Source: Chryseotalea sp. WA131a
GTDB taxonomy: Bacteria; Bacteroidota; Bacteroidia; Cytophagales; Cyclobacteriaceae
Direction of reading: 5' to 3'
Assembly: GCA_025370075.1 (NCBI GenBank)
Contig: CP073016.1
Location: forward strand, 4,650,001-4,714,000
Length of the DNA: 64,000 bases
Below the pieces are notes generated by a model. That model was not told the origin of the DNA, searched no databases, and saw only the letters and a program-made list of their open reading frames with translations. Positions within the stretch are counted from its first letter, which is position 1; each line of letters starts with the position of its first letter. A program made the translations under genes and the position numbers. Below, piece after piece: positions 17,987 to 27,173 of this stretch.

Positions 17987-17994
17987 CAAAAGTA
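17987..17994 (-). promoter_or_regulatory. -7 promoter element for the glycosyltransferase/EPS genes
   Basis: CAAAAGTA on the plus strand reads TACTTTTG on the minus strand, matching TAnnTTTG. It lies 104 bp upstream of the glycosyltransferase start, back to back with the identical octamer for hflX at 18047. Confidence 0.55.
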
Positions 17995-18046
17995 GCAAAA
18001 AGTAACCCGCCTAAGCAACTAACTTATCAATAAGCAATCAATAAGC

Positions 18047-18054
18047 TACTTTTG
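18047..18054 (+). promoter_or_regulatory. -7 promoter element for hflX
   Basis: TACTTTTG matches TAnnTTTG and ends only 7 bp before the ATG at 18062. A transcript started at the usual distance would have almost no 5' leader. Confidence 0.6.
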
Positions 18055-18061
18055 TAGGTAC

Positions 18062-19249
18062 ATGACGAATAAGAAAGCAATATTAGTAGCCTTGGCGGAA
18101 CCCAAAACGCTGCCCGAGCAAACCACCGAACACTTGGATGAGCTGGCCTTTTTGGCGGAAACGGCCAAGATTAGCACCATTGGCAAGTTTGTGCAAAAAC
18201 TGCCCCATCCCGATGTGCGCACCTTTGTGGGAAAGGGCAAGCTGGAAGAGATAAAAGAATTGGCTTTTCGAGAAAATGTGGACCACCTCATTTTTGATGA
18301 TGACCTTAGCCCCTCGCAGTTGCGAAACCTTGAAAAGGAGATGAATCCTGCCGACCGTGAGGAAAACAAGATACGCGTATACGATCGAAGCTTGTTGATT
18401 TTAGACATTTTTTTGATGCGAGCACAAACGGCCCAAGCCAAAACACAGGTCGAATTGGCGATGAACCAGTACTTGTTGCCTAGGCTTACGCGGATGTGGA
18501 CGCACTTGGAGCGGCAGCGCGGTGGCACAGGCTCGCGCGGTGGCGCGGGCGAGAAAGAGATTGAAACCGACAGGAGGATGATCAAAAATCAGATTTCGGT
18601 TTTGAAGGAAGATTTGAAAAAGATTGACAAGCAACGGATCACCCAACGCAAATCGCGGCAGAGTTCGGTACGTGTGTCGCTGGTCGGTTACACCAACGTG
18701 GGTAAGTCTACGTTGATGAATGTGCTTTCCAAAGCCGATGTAAAGGCAGAGAACAAACTCTTTGCCACCGTAGATGCCACCGTGCGCAAAGTGGTGATTG
18801 GTGATATTCCTTTTTTGTTATCGGATACGGTGGGGTTCATCCGAAAGCTGCCGCACCATTTGATTGAGTCATTCAAATCTACTTTGGATGAAGTGCGCGA
18901 GGCAGATATTTTATTGCATGTGGTAGATGTAGCACATCCGTTTCACGACAATCACATTGAAGTAGTAAAGCAAACGTTGGCCGAGATTGGGGCGGGCAAT
19001 ATCCCCACGGTGTTGGTATTGAATAAAATCGATTTGTTGAAAGATAAAGAAATCAACTTAGAGGAACTGAAAGGCTACTACCGCGAAAAAGGTTTTGGGC
19101 ACGTGGTGTTTGTTTCGGCATTATCGAGAGAGAACCTGCAACAGTTTAGGCAACTGATTTTTGATATGGTAAGGAACAAGCATATTCAGATTTACCCGAA
19201 TTATGTTTTGTCTGATCAGGTTCAATATTTTGGGGAGAAATTAGAATAG
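18062..19249 (+). CDS. hflX: GTPase HflX
   Basis: HflX is a ribosome-binding GTPase that splits stalled 70S ribosomes, notably under heat stress. The 395-aa protein has the HflX N-terminal domain (VRTFVGKGKLEEIKEL), the glycine-rich linker RQRGGTGSRGGAGEKEIETDRR, and the G domain with G1 GYTNVGKST, G3 DTVGFI and G4 NKID. The length is normal for the family. It is monocistronic, divergent from the polysaccharide genes and convergent with the caspase gene. The promoter element abuts the start codon, suggesting a leaderless or very short-leader mRNA. Confidence 0.96.
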   Translation: MTNKKAILVALAEPKTLPEQTTEHLDELAFLAETAKISTIGKFVQKLPHPDVRTFVGKGKLEEIKELAFRENVDHLIFDDDLSPSQLRNLEKEMNPADREENKIRVYDRSLLILDIFLMRAQTAQAKTQVELAMNQYLLPRLTRMWTHLERQRGGTGSRGGAGEKEIETDRRMIKNQISVLKEDLKKIDKQRITQRKSRQSSVRVSLVGYTNVGKSTLMNVLSKADVKAENKLFATVDATVRKVVIGDIPFLLSDTVGFIRKLPHHLIESFKSTLDEVREADILLHVVDVAHPFHDNHIEVVKQTLAEIGAGNIPTVLVLNKIDLLKDKEINLEELKGYYREKGFGHVVFVSALSRENLQQFRQLIFDMVRNKHIQIYPNYVLSDQVQYFGEKLE

Positions 19250-19343
19250 GGTCAAAATGAATTGGTGAGTGCTTCTTTAATCGAATTCAAGATTGATTTA
19301 ATTTAATGAAGTTTCAATCTGGTCACCAAAAATCTCCCCTATC

Positions 19344-20516
19344 CTAGTTAGCCTTTGAAACAAAAACAAAATCGCTCGCTACATTATCTTCGCCAAAACC
19401 ACCAAAGCGTGGCTCTGGTGTCAGCTTTTCAACATACGATTTCAACTCAGACAGCGTCAATATTCGGTCAGAGCCTCCACCTTCTTTTAACGCTTGCAAA
19501 AACTTCAACGCAAAAGGTGAATGTTTGCCAGCAATTCCATCTGAAACATATGTCTTTCCGCCAGAGGTTATGTACTTTCTAGTTCTGTGTGAAAGCTTGC
19601 GAACTAGGTATTCGTTGATGTTGGTTTCTGAATACGTGTCATTGCCACGCTCCTTAGCTACCAAAGGGTCGAACGTGCCACCAAAGCACACATCCATTGC
19701 TAAGAATACATGCTCGCTTGGAATGTTATTGATAACCGTGCGAAGTCGACTGTGCGAAATATAGGACGTTTTGCTTCGGTCATTTTCAAGTGAGTTCTTG
19801 GCTACGACAAAGCCCTCGCCAAAAGTATCATCAAAATAACCATGGCCTGCAAAAAATACCATGAGTTGATCTTGCGGCTTATATTTTTTTACTGAATAAT
19901 CGGCCAGCTTGTTGAATACCTCTTCTTGACTCGCGTTTTCGATTATCTCCACTTCGAAACCATATTTTTCTTTCAGCTCGTTGGCAATCGTATTGGCATC
20001 ATAAACGGGGTTAACAAGATCGCTCCAATTGTCATACTTATCGGTGGCAAACAAAATAGCATAGTCTTTTCTGTCAATGGAAATGGCATCTGCAATGGCA
20101 TCTTTGCCCACTACTATTGTTCGCGCGCTGCTTACCTTACCCCCTTGTATGTTCGTGGCTGTCAATTTTACTGTATACGGCCCGTCTTGCAAATGCAACT
20201 CTTGTTTGTAGTTTTTAGAAAATGTGTTTTTCTCAACCGCCACACTCTTTTCATGTGTGTTTTTTTCTGGATCAGTAATCTGTAAGACAATTTCCTTCAA
20301 GGCAGTTTCGCTCTTAATGGAAACTTCAATAGCAAAGTCACCTTTTTGACTATTGGTAAATTCAAGCGATGGCGTTTGCCAACGGATAACTGGAAGCACC
20401 GCGTTTATTGATGATCCTTTGAAATCAAAGTTTATTTCATTCGTTTTTCCTGTGAAGGATTGCGACTGGCCACCTAATGCAATTGCAACAAAGCTGAAAA
20501 TGATTAATACTCTCAT
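19344..20516 (-). CDS. Exported caspase-like peptidase (C14 family)
   Basis: The 390-aa protein has a signal peptide (MRVLIIFSFVAIALGGQSQS), an Ig-like beta region up to about residue 135, and a caspase fold from residue 150 (DYAILFATDKYDNW). The catalytic dyad is visible: H225 in FFAGHGYFD and C277 in MDVCFGG. It should cleave proteins in the periplasm or outside the cell; target specificity is unknown. Its ATG is 5 bp downstream of the giant FN3/T9SS gene's stop, so the two are probably translated from one mRNA and may act together at the cell surface. Confidence 0.88.
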   Translation of the reverse strand: MRVLIIFSFVAIALGGQSQSFTGKTNEINFDFKGSSINAVLPVIRWQTPSLEFTNSQKGDFAIEVSIKSETALKEIVLQITDPEKNTHEKSVAVEKNTFSKNYKQELHLQDGPYTVKLTATNIQGGKVSSARTIVVGKDAIADAISIDRKDYAILFATDKYDNWSDLVNPVYDANTIANELKEKYGFEVEIIENASQEEVFNKLADYSVKKYKPQDQLMVFFAGHGYFDDTFGEGFVVAKNSLENDRSKTSYISHSRLRTVINNIPSEHVFLAMDVCFGGTFDPLVAKERGNDTYSETNINEYLVRKLSHRTRKYITSGGKTYVSDGIAGKHSPFALKFLQALKEGGGSDRILTLSELKSYVEKLTPEPRFGGFGEDNVASDFVFVSKAN

Positions 20517-20521
20517 AAGCT

Positions 20522-22708
20522 CTATTTTTTTATAACTCTTGAAACCATAGAAAACCCATTGACTTGAAAACGCAACAAATAAACACCATTGGAAACGGGT
20601 TGATCGGAGGCATCATCTCCTTTCCAGTTTGTGGAATAAACACCAGACGCATAGTTTCCATTAACAATCGTCTTTATCACCCTCCCAGTTAAATCGAGTA
20701 CCGAAATTAAGACCGCGCTCTCAGCATCTTTCACTACAAACGAGACGTTGGTTTCTTCAACAAACGGGTTGGGCCATGCTGAGGTGCCCGCAATTATATC
20801 GGGAGAAATGCTTCTTTCATCTTTTCCAAAAAATACTTTGAAAGATTGATTGGTAGTAGGTATAAACGAATATTGATCTACCGTCTTCATATCTACTAAC
20901 ACGCGGTTACTTTGGTCGAAAAGAAGAAGTTGCGCATCACTGTCTCCCCAATTTTTGTTGCCCCAACTCAGCTTGGTAGCACCCTGTAGGTTTGATTCAA
21001 ACTTAAAATCCCAATTGTAAGCAGCGGCCGCTGGCACTACATCCTTTGAAAACCATGGCGCAAAGTAGTCGGTATGGGTGGTATAAAATTCCAGATAGTT
21101 TATAAACCGTGGCTCAATTACTTCATCGTATTTATCCTTAGAAAGCGAAGCCTCGCTGTGCATGCCCACACCTGTTGAATAGTTTGTAATTCCTTCTTGC
21201 GAAACAGCGATGGGAACAAACCAATTCTGTGAATCCAAACTAGAGGTGAGTATTTCATCTCTCCCTTTTCTACCACCTGCACTATTTTTCAACGTAACCG
21301 GAATCTTCAATTCAATTGCTTGGGTGCTTGAATTGAACACAAAGCCCCCCGACCAGCTTTTTAAACTATTCGATTCATCCGTTAAGGTGAATTGGGTGGG
21401 ATTGAAAACTTTTAGCTTGCCAATCTGATCTTTACTGGCAGACAGATTCACTATATCGTCCCAATCTACATTGAAAGTAAAAGGGTTCCCGATTTGGTTC
21501 CAGCCGCTCTCCAACCGTAAAATAAAATCTGTGGACTGGTTATTTTGTGACACCGTGCCGCCAGAGAAATTAATGGAAACATTTTCTTTGCTATTAAACC
21601 AATAGCCTTTGCCCAGTTCTATTTTGGTGAGCCCATCGCCATAATCTACATTCTTTCCTCCTTGATAGCGCAGCAACCTATACTTGGCTTTATTGGGCGC
21701 ACCAAGTTCTTCAAAAATATTGGCGATTGAATTATCGGCTAATTGATAGGGTATTGAAAAAAGTTCATACGATTCCTTTGTGCCGCCTGATTTGGTAAAA
21801 GGTATATTTTGGCCTGCTGTTGGTAACGCCAGGTACACAAAATTCTTCGTTGTTTCCCGGGTATCTCCAATCGCATCTGTAATTTTAAAATAGAACTCCA
21901 ATCCTATCTCATCGAACATTGCAGCCTCTATAGTTGCTTTGTAATTTGTTCCAACAGACGTGATTGTTGTGGGGGTATAACTACTACTGGTTATTTTTCG
22001 GAAATAAAAGACCACTGTATATCCGGGGGTACCACCTGATGCATCAACGCTAATGTTCGCTGATGAGCTTGTGAATGTGTTCGGATACGTCACGTTAGAA
22101 AGTTGCAGTGGAATGCCAGAAGGTGGGGCAATTGTGGACACGGGAATAGGCACTGAGCTTGGTGAAGCACCAGAGGCATTTACAGCCCTTACTCTATATC
22201 GATATTCCGTGCTGGGTGAAAGGTTGCTAACAATGTCTGATGTGCCTAACGGGATAGGCTTATTCGTGTAGTTTGGTAATGAGGGAGAAAAATTTGTAGA
22301 TGCCAACGAAACATCCAGCAGATAACTGGTGGCGCCTTGCGCTGCTTGCCAGTTTGCTTTGAATGAATTGGATTGTTGATTGGTTGCATCACTGCCAACG
22401 GGTGTTGCGGGGAGCAACAGTTGGTTTTGGCTAGTTGAATTGGGTGATGTGCCTCCATCATTTTTTGAGCGTAGTCGATAGAAATAAGTTTTGCCTGCAT
22501 CCAACCCGGTGATCACTTCTGAACTTACATTAGTCATCTGCTTATTTTGATAGCCTGTTAGAAAAGTGGAGAAATCGTTCACTAGCGAAACGTCAATAAA
22601 GTAGTTGGTGGCACCTGTTACCAAGTTCCAATTGGCGGTAAAAGCAAACTGTTCAACGCTTGTTGCCGCGGTCAGCACAGGAGTGGCAGGGATAGTAAAC
22701 TGTTGCAC
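20522..22708 (-). CDS. Giant FN3 surface protein, C-terminal part with T9SS sorting domain
   Basis: This frame is the continuation of the gene at 22761-26549 after a one-base shift near 22780. It stays open upstream of 22708 through EPGTAYKFKVRAVN, the expected end of the last FN3 domain of the other part. It holds two more FN3 domains (TAATSVEQFAFTANWNL; KANWQAAQGATSYLLDVS), a ~450-residue beta-rich region, and a type A T9SS C-terminal domain (AWPNPFVEETNVSF...VLDLTGRVIKTI...GVYLLRF...RVIKK). That last domain marks proteins secreted by PorU-dependent T9SS and anchored at the surface. The GTG at 22708 is unlikely to be a true start. Confidence 0.8.
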   Translation of the reverse strand: MQQFTIPATPVLTAATSVEQFAFTANWNLVTGATNYFIDVSLVNDFSTFLTGYQNKQMTNVSSEVITGLDAGKTYFYRLRSKNDGGTSPNSTSQNQLLLPATPVGSDATNQQSNSFKANWQAAQGATSYLLDVSLASTNFSPSLPNYTNKPIPLGTSDIVSNLSPSTEYRYRVRAVNASGASPSSVPIPVSTIAPPSGIPLQLSNVTYPNTFTSSSANISVDASGGTPGYTVVFYFRKITSSSYTPTTITSVGTNYKATIEAAMFDEIGLEFYFKITDAIGDTRETTKNFVYLALPTAGQNIPFTKSGGTKESYELFSIPYQLADNSIANIFEELGAPNKAKYRLLRYQGGKNVDYGDGLTKIELGKGYWFNSKENVSINFSGGTVSQNNQSTDFILRLESGWNQIGNPFTFNVDWDDIVNLSASKDQIGKLKVFNPTQFTLTDESNSLKSWSGGFVFNSSTQAIELKIPVTLKNSAGGRKGRDEILTSSLDSQNWFVPIAVSQEGITNYSTGVGMHSEASLSKDKYDEVIEPRFINYLEFYTTHTDYFAPWFSKDVVPAAAAYNWDFKFESNLQGATKLSWGNKNWGDSDAQLLLFDQSNRVLVDMKTVDQYSFIPTTNQSFKVFFGKDERSISPDIIAGTSAWPNPFVEETNVSFVVKDAESAVLISVLDLTGRVIKTIVNGNYASGVYSTNWKGDDASDQPVSNGVYLLRFQVNGFSMVSRVIKK

Positions 22709-22760
22709 CTCATCCGAGTTTACTGAAGTGCCAGAGGTATTTACCGCACGTACCTTAAAC

Positions 22761-25700
22761 TTATACGCGGTGCCTGGTTCCTAACCCCGATACCGGTTGA
22801 GTAAGTGCATTCACCGCAAGGTTATCAAAGCCACTAACTCGGGTAACAAAGTTATCTTTCGATATATCAAGGCGATAGTTATCAGCACCTGTGGTAGCAA
22901 TCCAGTTTACTGTCAACTGATTTTGTCCGACCAAACTAGCAGTAGGTGTCTCCGGTTTTCCTGGTACTGTGATTTTCGATCCCGAGTTGGAGGCGTTTAC
23001 GGTTGTAAGGTAATTAGTTAATATGCCCGCTCCATTGAAAGAGAATACTTGATAGAAATAAGTTGTGCCAGCCAGCAATCCGTTATCGACAAAAGAGGTT
23101 GCTGTACCAATATAGGCCACCACTCCATCGCCAATCACATCTAACAAAGCATACGATTGGCCATCACTAGGTAAACCCGTAGCTGCAATGCCTGCTTTTC
23201 TAATTATCAAGTAACCTGCTGGGGCTGGACTCGCTGCCGTAAAGTTGATCGCTAATGAATTCATGGTGGGATTTGAAAATACTAACGCACTCGCTTGCGT
23301 GGTCGGCTCGGCTGTAAAAGTGAATTTACTTCCCGCCAACGGAGAAATAATATTATAACTTATCTGCGCACCGTTCTGATTATAAGAGAAGACTCGATAG
23401 AAATATTCAGTGCTCGCGGCAAGGCCACTGTTACTAATTCCGGAAGTACTCGTGCCAACAGAAACTATCTCTCCACCAGTTTGTGTGCCGATGGAATAGC
23501 TCACATTGTTTTGTGGAATAAACGTGGGACTTGCCCCGCTACTTCTAACCACCACATAACCAGAAACGCCTGCTGCGGCAGTGAACCCAACTGTCATAGC
23601 CGAAGAGGTTACGGCATTGAATGTGATATTAGTTGGTTGGACAGTAGGTGCTACCAGCAGTGTCAATTGATCTCCCGTTAAAGGCGATGTGCTTCGGTAG
23701 TTAATAGTTGCTCCACTTCCATTAAAAGCATAGATGGCATAGTAATAGCGCGTATTGGTGCTTAGCCCTGTTTCTGCAAATAAATTGCCCGCACCGATAA
23801 ACGAAATGAATTCACTTCCCTGTATGCCTACAGAATAAGTTGTTCCATCAACTGGAACAAATACCGGAGTGACTGACGTAGACCGAACGGCTAGGTAACC
23901 CGAAGGTGAACCCGTGGCAGCGGTATATGAAACGGTGAATCCAGTAGCAGCGAGCGAAGAGAAAGTAATAGAAGTTGGTTGGGCAGCTGGCTCTGCTGCT
24001 AGCGTAGATCGGCTTCCTTCGAGCGGAGAAATAACATTATAACTGATCTGTGCACCATTCTGATTGTAAGCGTAAACGCGATAGAAATATTCAGTACTCG
24101 CGGCAAGGCCACTGTTACTAATTCCTGAAGTGCTCGTCCCAACAGAAACTATCTCTCCACCAGTTTGTGTGCCGATGGTGTAGCTCACATTATTTTGTGG
24201 AACAAACGTGGGACTTGCCCCGCTACTTCTAACCACCACATAACCAGAAACGCCTACTGCGGCAGTGAACCCAACGGACATAGCCGAAGAGGTTACTGCA
24301 TTGAATGTGATATTAGTTGGTTGCACAGTAGGTGCTACGAGCAGTGTCAATTGATCGCCCGTTAAAGGAGATGTGCTTCGGTAGTTAATGGTGGCTCCGC
24401 TTCCATTAAAAGCATAGATGGCATAGTAGTAGCGCGTATTGGTGCTTAACCCTGTTTCTGCAAATAAATTGCCCGCACCGATAAACGAAATGAATTCACT
24501 TCCCTGTGTGCCTACAGAATAGGTTGTTCCATCAACTGGCACAAATACCGGAGTGACTGACGTAGACCGAACGGCTAGGTAACCTGAAGGTGAATCCGTG
24601 GCGGCCGTATATGAAACGGTAAACCCAGTGGCAGCGAGCGAAGAGAAAGTTATAGAAGTTGGTTGGGTAGCTGGCTCTGCTGCCAGCGTAGATCGGCTTC
24701 CCTCGAGCGGGGCGACCGACTGATAACTGATCTGCGAACCAAGTTGGTTGTAGGCAAACACATCGTAGAAGTAAGTAGTGTTTGCCAGTAATGAGTTATC
24801 AATGAAATTTAATGAAGAGCCAACATATGCAACCGTGCCATCCAAAAGAACTTGTCCTGTGGTGTAGAGGGTATTTGGCTGCGGAGCAAAAGTAGAGCTG
24901 AGACTGGGCTTTCTCACTACCAAATAACCCGAAGGAGACCCAGTTGCTGCGGTGAATGCTACCGAAATTGAACTTGCCGTTACGTTACTAAATAGCAACC
25001 CTGTAGGTGCCGATGCGGGCGGTGAGATTTGTGTTAGCTGACTTCCTTGCAGGGGAGTAGTCACCCGATAATTTAGTGAAGTACCACTGCCATTGTAGGC
25101 ATACACGGCATAAAAGTAGGTGGTGTTTTGTGTAAGGCCTGTTTGCGGAAAAGTAGTGGCTGCGCCATTGTAAACAACCGCATCGGTACCAACTGTGGTG
25201 GTGTACGCAGTGCCGTCTACTGGTGTAGATGTAGGTGCAGAACCTACCTTGCGAAGCACCAGATAGCCAGTTGGGCTACCCGTTGCTGCTGTATAGCTCA
25301 CCGTAAAACCAACATCCGTAACAGAAGCAAATTGCAAATTGGTGGGCTGCGCGGTTGGTTCTAGTGCTACTGTTCGCACATTGCTTTGTAGTGGCGAGGT
25401 GGTCAAATAAGAAATAGAAGTGCTCACCTGATTGTAGGCAAACACCCTATAAAAATACTGTGTGTCTGGCGTAAGGCCTGTTTCATTGAATAAAAACGTT
25501 GTGCCACTGTAGGCCACCACACCATCGCCTATATCTTGACCGAGTGTGTAACTGGTATTGTTGGTTGGGGTAAATGTAGATGCCGAACCAACCTTTCGAA
25601 CTACCAAATACCCCGTGGGTGCAGTAGAAGGGGCTGTGAAAAAAGCCGTGAGCGAGGTGGATGTAACAGAACTAAACAAGAAGTTAGTTGGCTGTGCCGA

Positions 25701-26549
25701 TGGTGGCGTTGCCAACGTGGTGAGGTTTTCTGTATTTGATTCCACAGAAGTGCAACTGGCAACGGCCCGCACGCGGTATTGATACGTGGTTGCTTGTGCC
25801 AGACCTGTGACTACTGAACTCAGTGCGGGTGCTGTAACCACTTTGCTATTGTAGCCACTCACAAACGTGTTAAAATTATCCGCACTTACATCCAATCTAT
25901 AGCCGATGGAACCAGGCACATCGGCCCAACTGGCCGTAAAGCCAGAGGAAGTTACGCTGGCAGCGGCATTGATGGTGGTGGTAGGATGATTACACTTTGA
26001 AAAACTTTTAATGGCCACCACACTCCAATTGTTGTTGGCATCACGAGCGCGGAAGGTGATGGTGTGATTGCCTTCTGCAATAGCTGTTACCGGAACGGGC
26101 ACACTCAGATCAGGAATCGAAACCCCGGGCGTTATGGCAACATTAGTACCCGCACCATAACCGGGATCAGCATCAATAAAGTATTCCAACTTATTGATGT
26201 TGGGCACAGGTGGCAACGGCAGTGAACTTAATTTGTAAAAAGGCCGTGAATAGGCTGCACTCCAATTGTTGTTGGCATCTTTTGCTCGTACAAAAAGCGT
26301 GTGAAAGCCATCACTTTGCGCGGCAATATTTATGGGAAAAGTAAAGTTGGTGATAGCCGTGGCGGGCGTAATGGCAACTGAAGTACCGCTTCCATAGCCA
26401 GGATCAGTATCAAAAAAGTATTCTACTACCGTTATGTTTTGGGCGGTAACAGTGAAAAAATTTAACATGAGTAGCAATAGCATGATATGCTTCGCAAGCC
26501 AGCGATAATCGGCAACCAAATTTTTGTTTATCTTTGAAAATAATTTCAT
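22761..26549 (-). CDS. Giant FN3 surface protein, N-terminal part (frameshifted)
   Basis: These 1262 residues begin with a signal peptide (HIMLLLLMLNFFTVTAQ), then two ~70-aa repeats with EYFxDxDPGYGxGTxVAITP, then about ten FN3-like domains with conserved QPT..F..V....VxFTAA...GYLVxRK and TxYFYxVxAYN. It ends abruptly at GLGTRHRV, where the alternative frame reads GLEPGTAY, so one extra base near 22780 breaks a single ~2000-codon gene. The intact protein would be a T9SS-secreted, surface-attached fibre or adhesin. Domains 5-8 are two near-identical 684-bp tandem copies. Repeats make assembly error plausible, but the shift lies outside them. Confidence 0.85.
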   Translation of the reverse strand: MKLFSKINKNLVADYRWLAKHIMLLLLMLNFFTVTAQNITVVEYFFDTDPGYGSGTSVAITPATAITNFTFPINIAAQSDGFHTLFVRAKDANNNWSAAYSRPFYKLSSLPLPPVPNINKLEYFIDADPGYGAGTNVAITPGVSIPDLSVPVPVTAIAEGNHTITFRARDANNNWSVVAIKSFSKCNHPTTTINAAASVTSSGFTASWADVPGSIGYRLDVSADNFNTFVSGYNSKVVTAPALSSVVTGLAQATTYQYRVRAVASCTSVESNTENLTTLATPPSAQPTNFLFSSVTSTSLTAFFTAPSTAPTGYLVVRKVGSASTFTPTNNTSYTLGQDIGDGVVAYSGTTFLFNETGLTPDTQYFYRVFAYNQVSTSISYLTTSPLQSNVRTVALEPTAQPTNLQFASVTDVGFTVSYTAATGSPTGYLVLRKVGSAPTSTPVDGTAYTTTVGTDAVVYNGAATTFPQTGLTQNTTYFYAVYAYNGSGTSLNYRVTTPLQGSQLTQISPPASAPTGLLFSNVTASSISVAFTAATGSPSGYLVVRKPSLSSTFAPQPNTLYTTGQVLLDGTVAYVGSSLNFIDNSLLANTTYFYDVFAYNQLGSQISYQSVAPLEGSRSTLAAEPATQPTSITFSSLAATGFTVSYTAATDSPSGYLAVRSTSVTPVFVPVDGTTYSVGTQGSEFISFIGAGNLFAETGLSTNTRYYYAIYAFNGSGATINYRSTSPLTGDQLTLLVAPTVQPTNITFNAVTSSAMSVGFTAAVGVSGYVVVRSSGASPTFVPQNNVSYTIGTQTGGEIVSVGTSTSGISNSGLAASTEYFYRVYAYNQNGAQISYNVISPLEGSRSTLAAEPAAQPTSITFSSLAATGFTVSYTAATGSPSGYLAVRSTSVTPVFVPVDGTTYSVGIQGSEFISFIGAGNLFAETGLSTNTRYYYAIYAFNGSGATINYRSTSPLTGDQLTLLVAPTVQPTNITFNAVTSSAMTVGFTAAAGVSGYVVVRSSGASPTFIPQNNVSYSIGTQTGGEIVSVGTSTSGISNSGLAASTEYFYRVFSYNQNGAQISYNIISPLAGSKFTFTAEPTTQASALVFSNPTMNSLAINFTAASPAPAGYLIIRKAGIAATGLPSDGQSYALLDVIGDGVVAYIGTATSFVDNGLLAGTTYFYQVFSFNGAGILTNYLTTVNASNSGSKITVPGKPETPTASLVGQNQLTVNWIATTGADNYRLDISKDNFVTRVSGFDNLAVNALTQPVSGLGTRHRV
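23300..24668. repeat. Two tandem 684-bp copies encoding FN3 domain pairs
   Basis: Equivalent landmarks recur 684 bp apart, for example gggcagctgg at 23981 and gggtagctgg at 24665. The two copies are almost identical, each encoding the same pair of FN3 domains (228 aa). They lie in frame inside the giant surface protein gene and should allow copy-number change by recombination. Confidence 0.85.
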
Positions 26550-26624
26550 ATCAGTACTTTATGACCATTGTATTGAAAAGTGACGCTCCCTACCAAAGAT
26601 GAATACCAAATAAACTTTAGCCCT

Positions 26625-26804
26625 ATGTCCATTATCCTGAAGGTGAATAGCAAAACAAAATCTGAGGCTATTCAAAAGGCTCATCAAAAAGTGAACACCA
26701 AAAAGGCAAAAATCAATAAGACCATCGCTGACTTTTTTGGTGCTTTGCCTACCACATTTGAAGACGGACTGACTTACCAAAAGAAACAACGCAATGAATG
26801 GTAG
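26625..26804 (+). CDS. Putative antitoxin of PIN module 1
   Basis: Starting at ATG 26625 gives 59 aa (MSIILKVNSKTKSEA...). It is basic and helical, with no membrane segment. The open frame extends upstream but without a start codon in context. Its last 11 bp overlap the start of the PIN toxin gene, the usual coupled layout of type II toxin-antitoxin operons. I do not recognise a named antitoxin family; the role comes from size, order and overlap. It lies on the strand opposite to all neighbouring surface genes. Confidence 0.65.
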   Translation: MSIILKVNSKTKSEAIQKAHQKVNTKKAKINKTIADFFGALPTTFEDGLTYQKKQRNEW

Positions 26805-27165
26805 GCAATACCTGGCCGATACGAATGCCTTTGTGTACTTGCTGCAAAAAAAGTCTTTTATATTGCCCTTGCTCGATAGCGAATGGTTCTTTTCATTTAT
26901 TACCGAAATTGAATTATTGGGCAAGCCTCGCCTACAAGCCGAAGAGTTGAAAACCCTAAAGCAACTCCTTAAAGTGGCAAAAAAGTTGACGCACGTAGAA
27001 GAGATAAATGAGAAGGCAATAGCCCTGCGCCAACGATATGCAATTAAAACACCCGATGCCCTTATTGCAGCCACTGCATGGCAATACAAAGTACCCTTGC
27101 TAACTGCCGACACGGGCTTCGCCAAAATAAAGGAGATCAACTTGTTCTTATTAGAATTCAAGTAG
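26794..27165 (+). CDS. PIN-domain toxin (VapC-like), module 1
   Basis: The 123-aa protein has the acidic PIN-domain residues: D9 in YLADTNAF, E38/E40 in ITEIELL, D88 in TPDALIAATA and D106 in LTADTGF. VapC-type toxins are RNases that cut tRNA or rRNA and are held inactive by the cognate antitoxin. The stop at 27163-27165 is 8 bp from the convergent stop of the beta-helix gene, so the module fills the gap between two minus-strand surface genes almost exactly. Confidence 0.85.
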   Translation: MNGRQYLADTNAFVYLLQKKSFILPLLDSEWFFSFITEIELLGKPRLQAEELKTLKQLLKVAKKLTHVEEINEKAIALRQRYAIKTPDALIAATAWQYKVPLLTADTGFAKIKEINLFLLEFK

Positions 27166-27173
27166 CTAACCAG

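Noticed and set aside
23295..24365. Plus-strand open frames with repeated cysteine-rich text opposite the FN3 repeats
   Set aside because: They repeat only because the opposite-strand FN3 coding DNA repeats; there is no independent evidence of coding.
26559..27161. 200-aa minus-strand open frame across PIN module 1
   Set aside because: It is the antisense shadow of the antitoxin and PIN toxin genes, whose catalytic acidic residues are clear on the plus strand.
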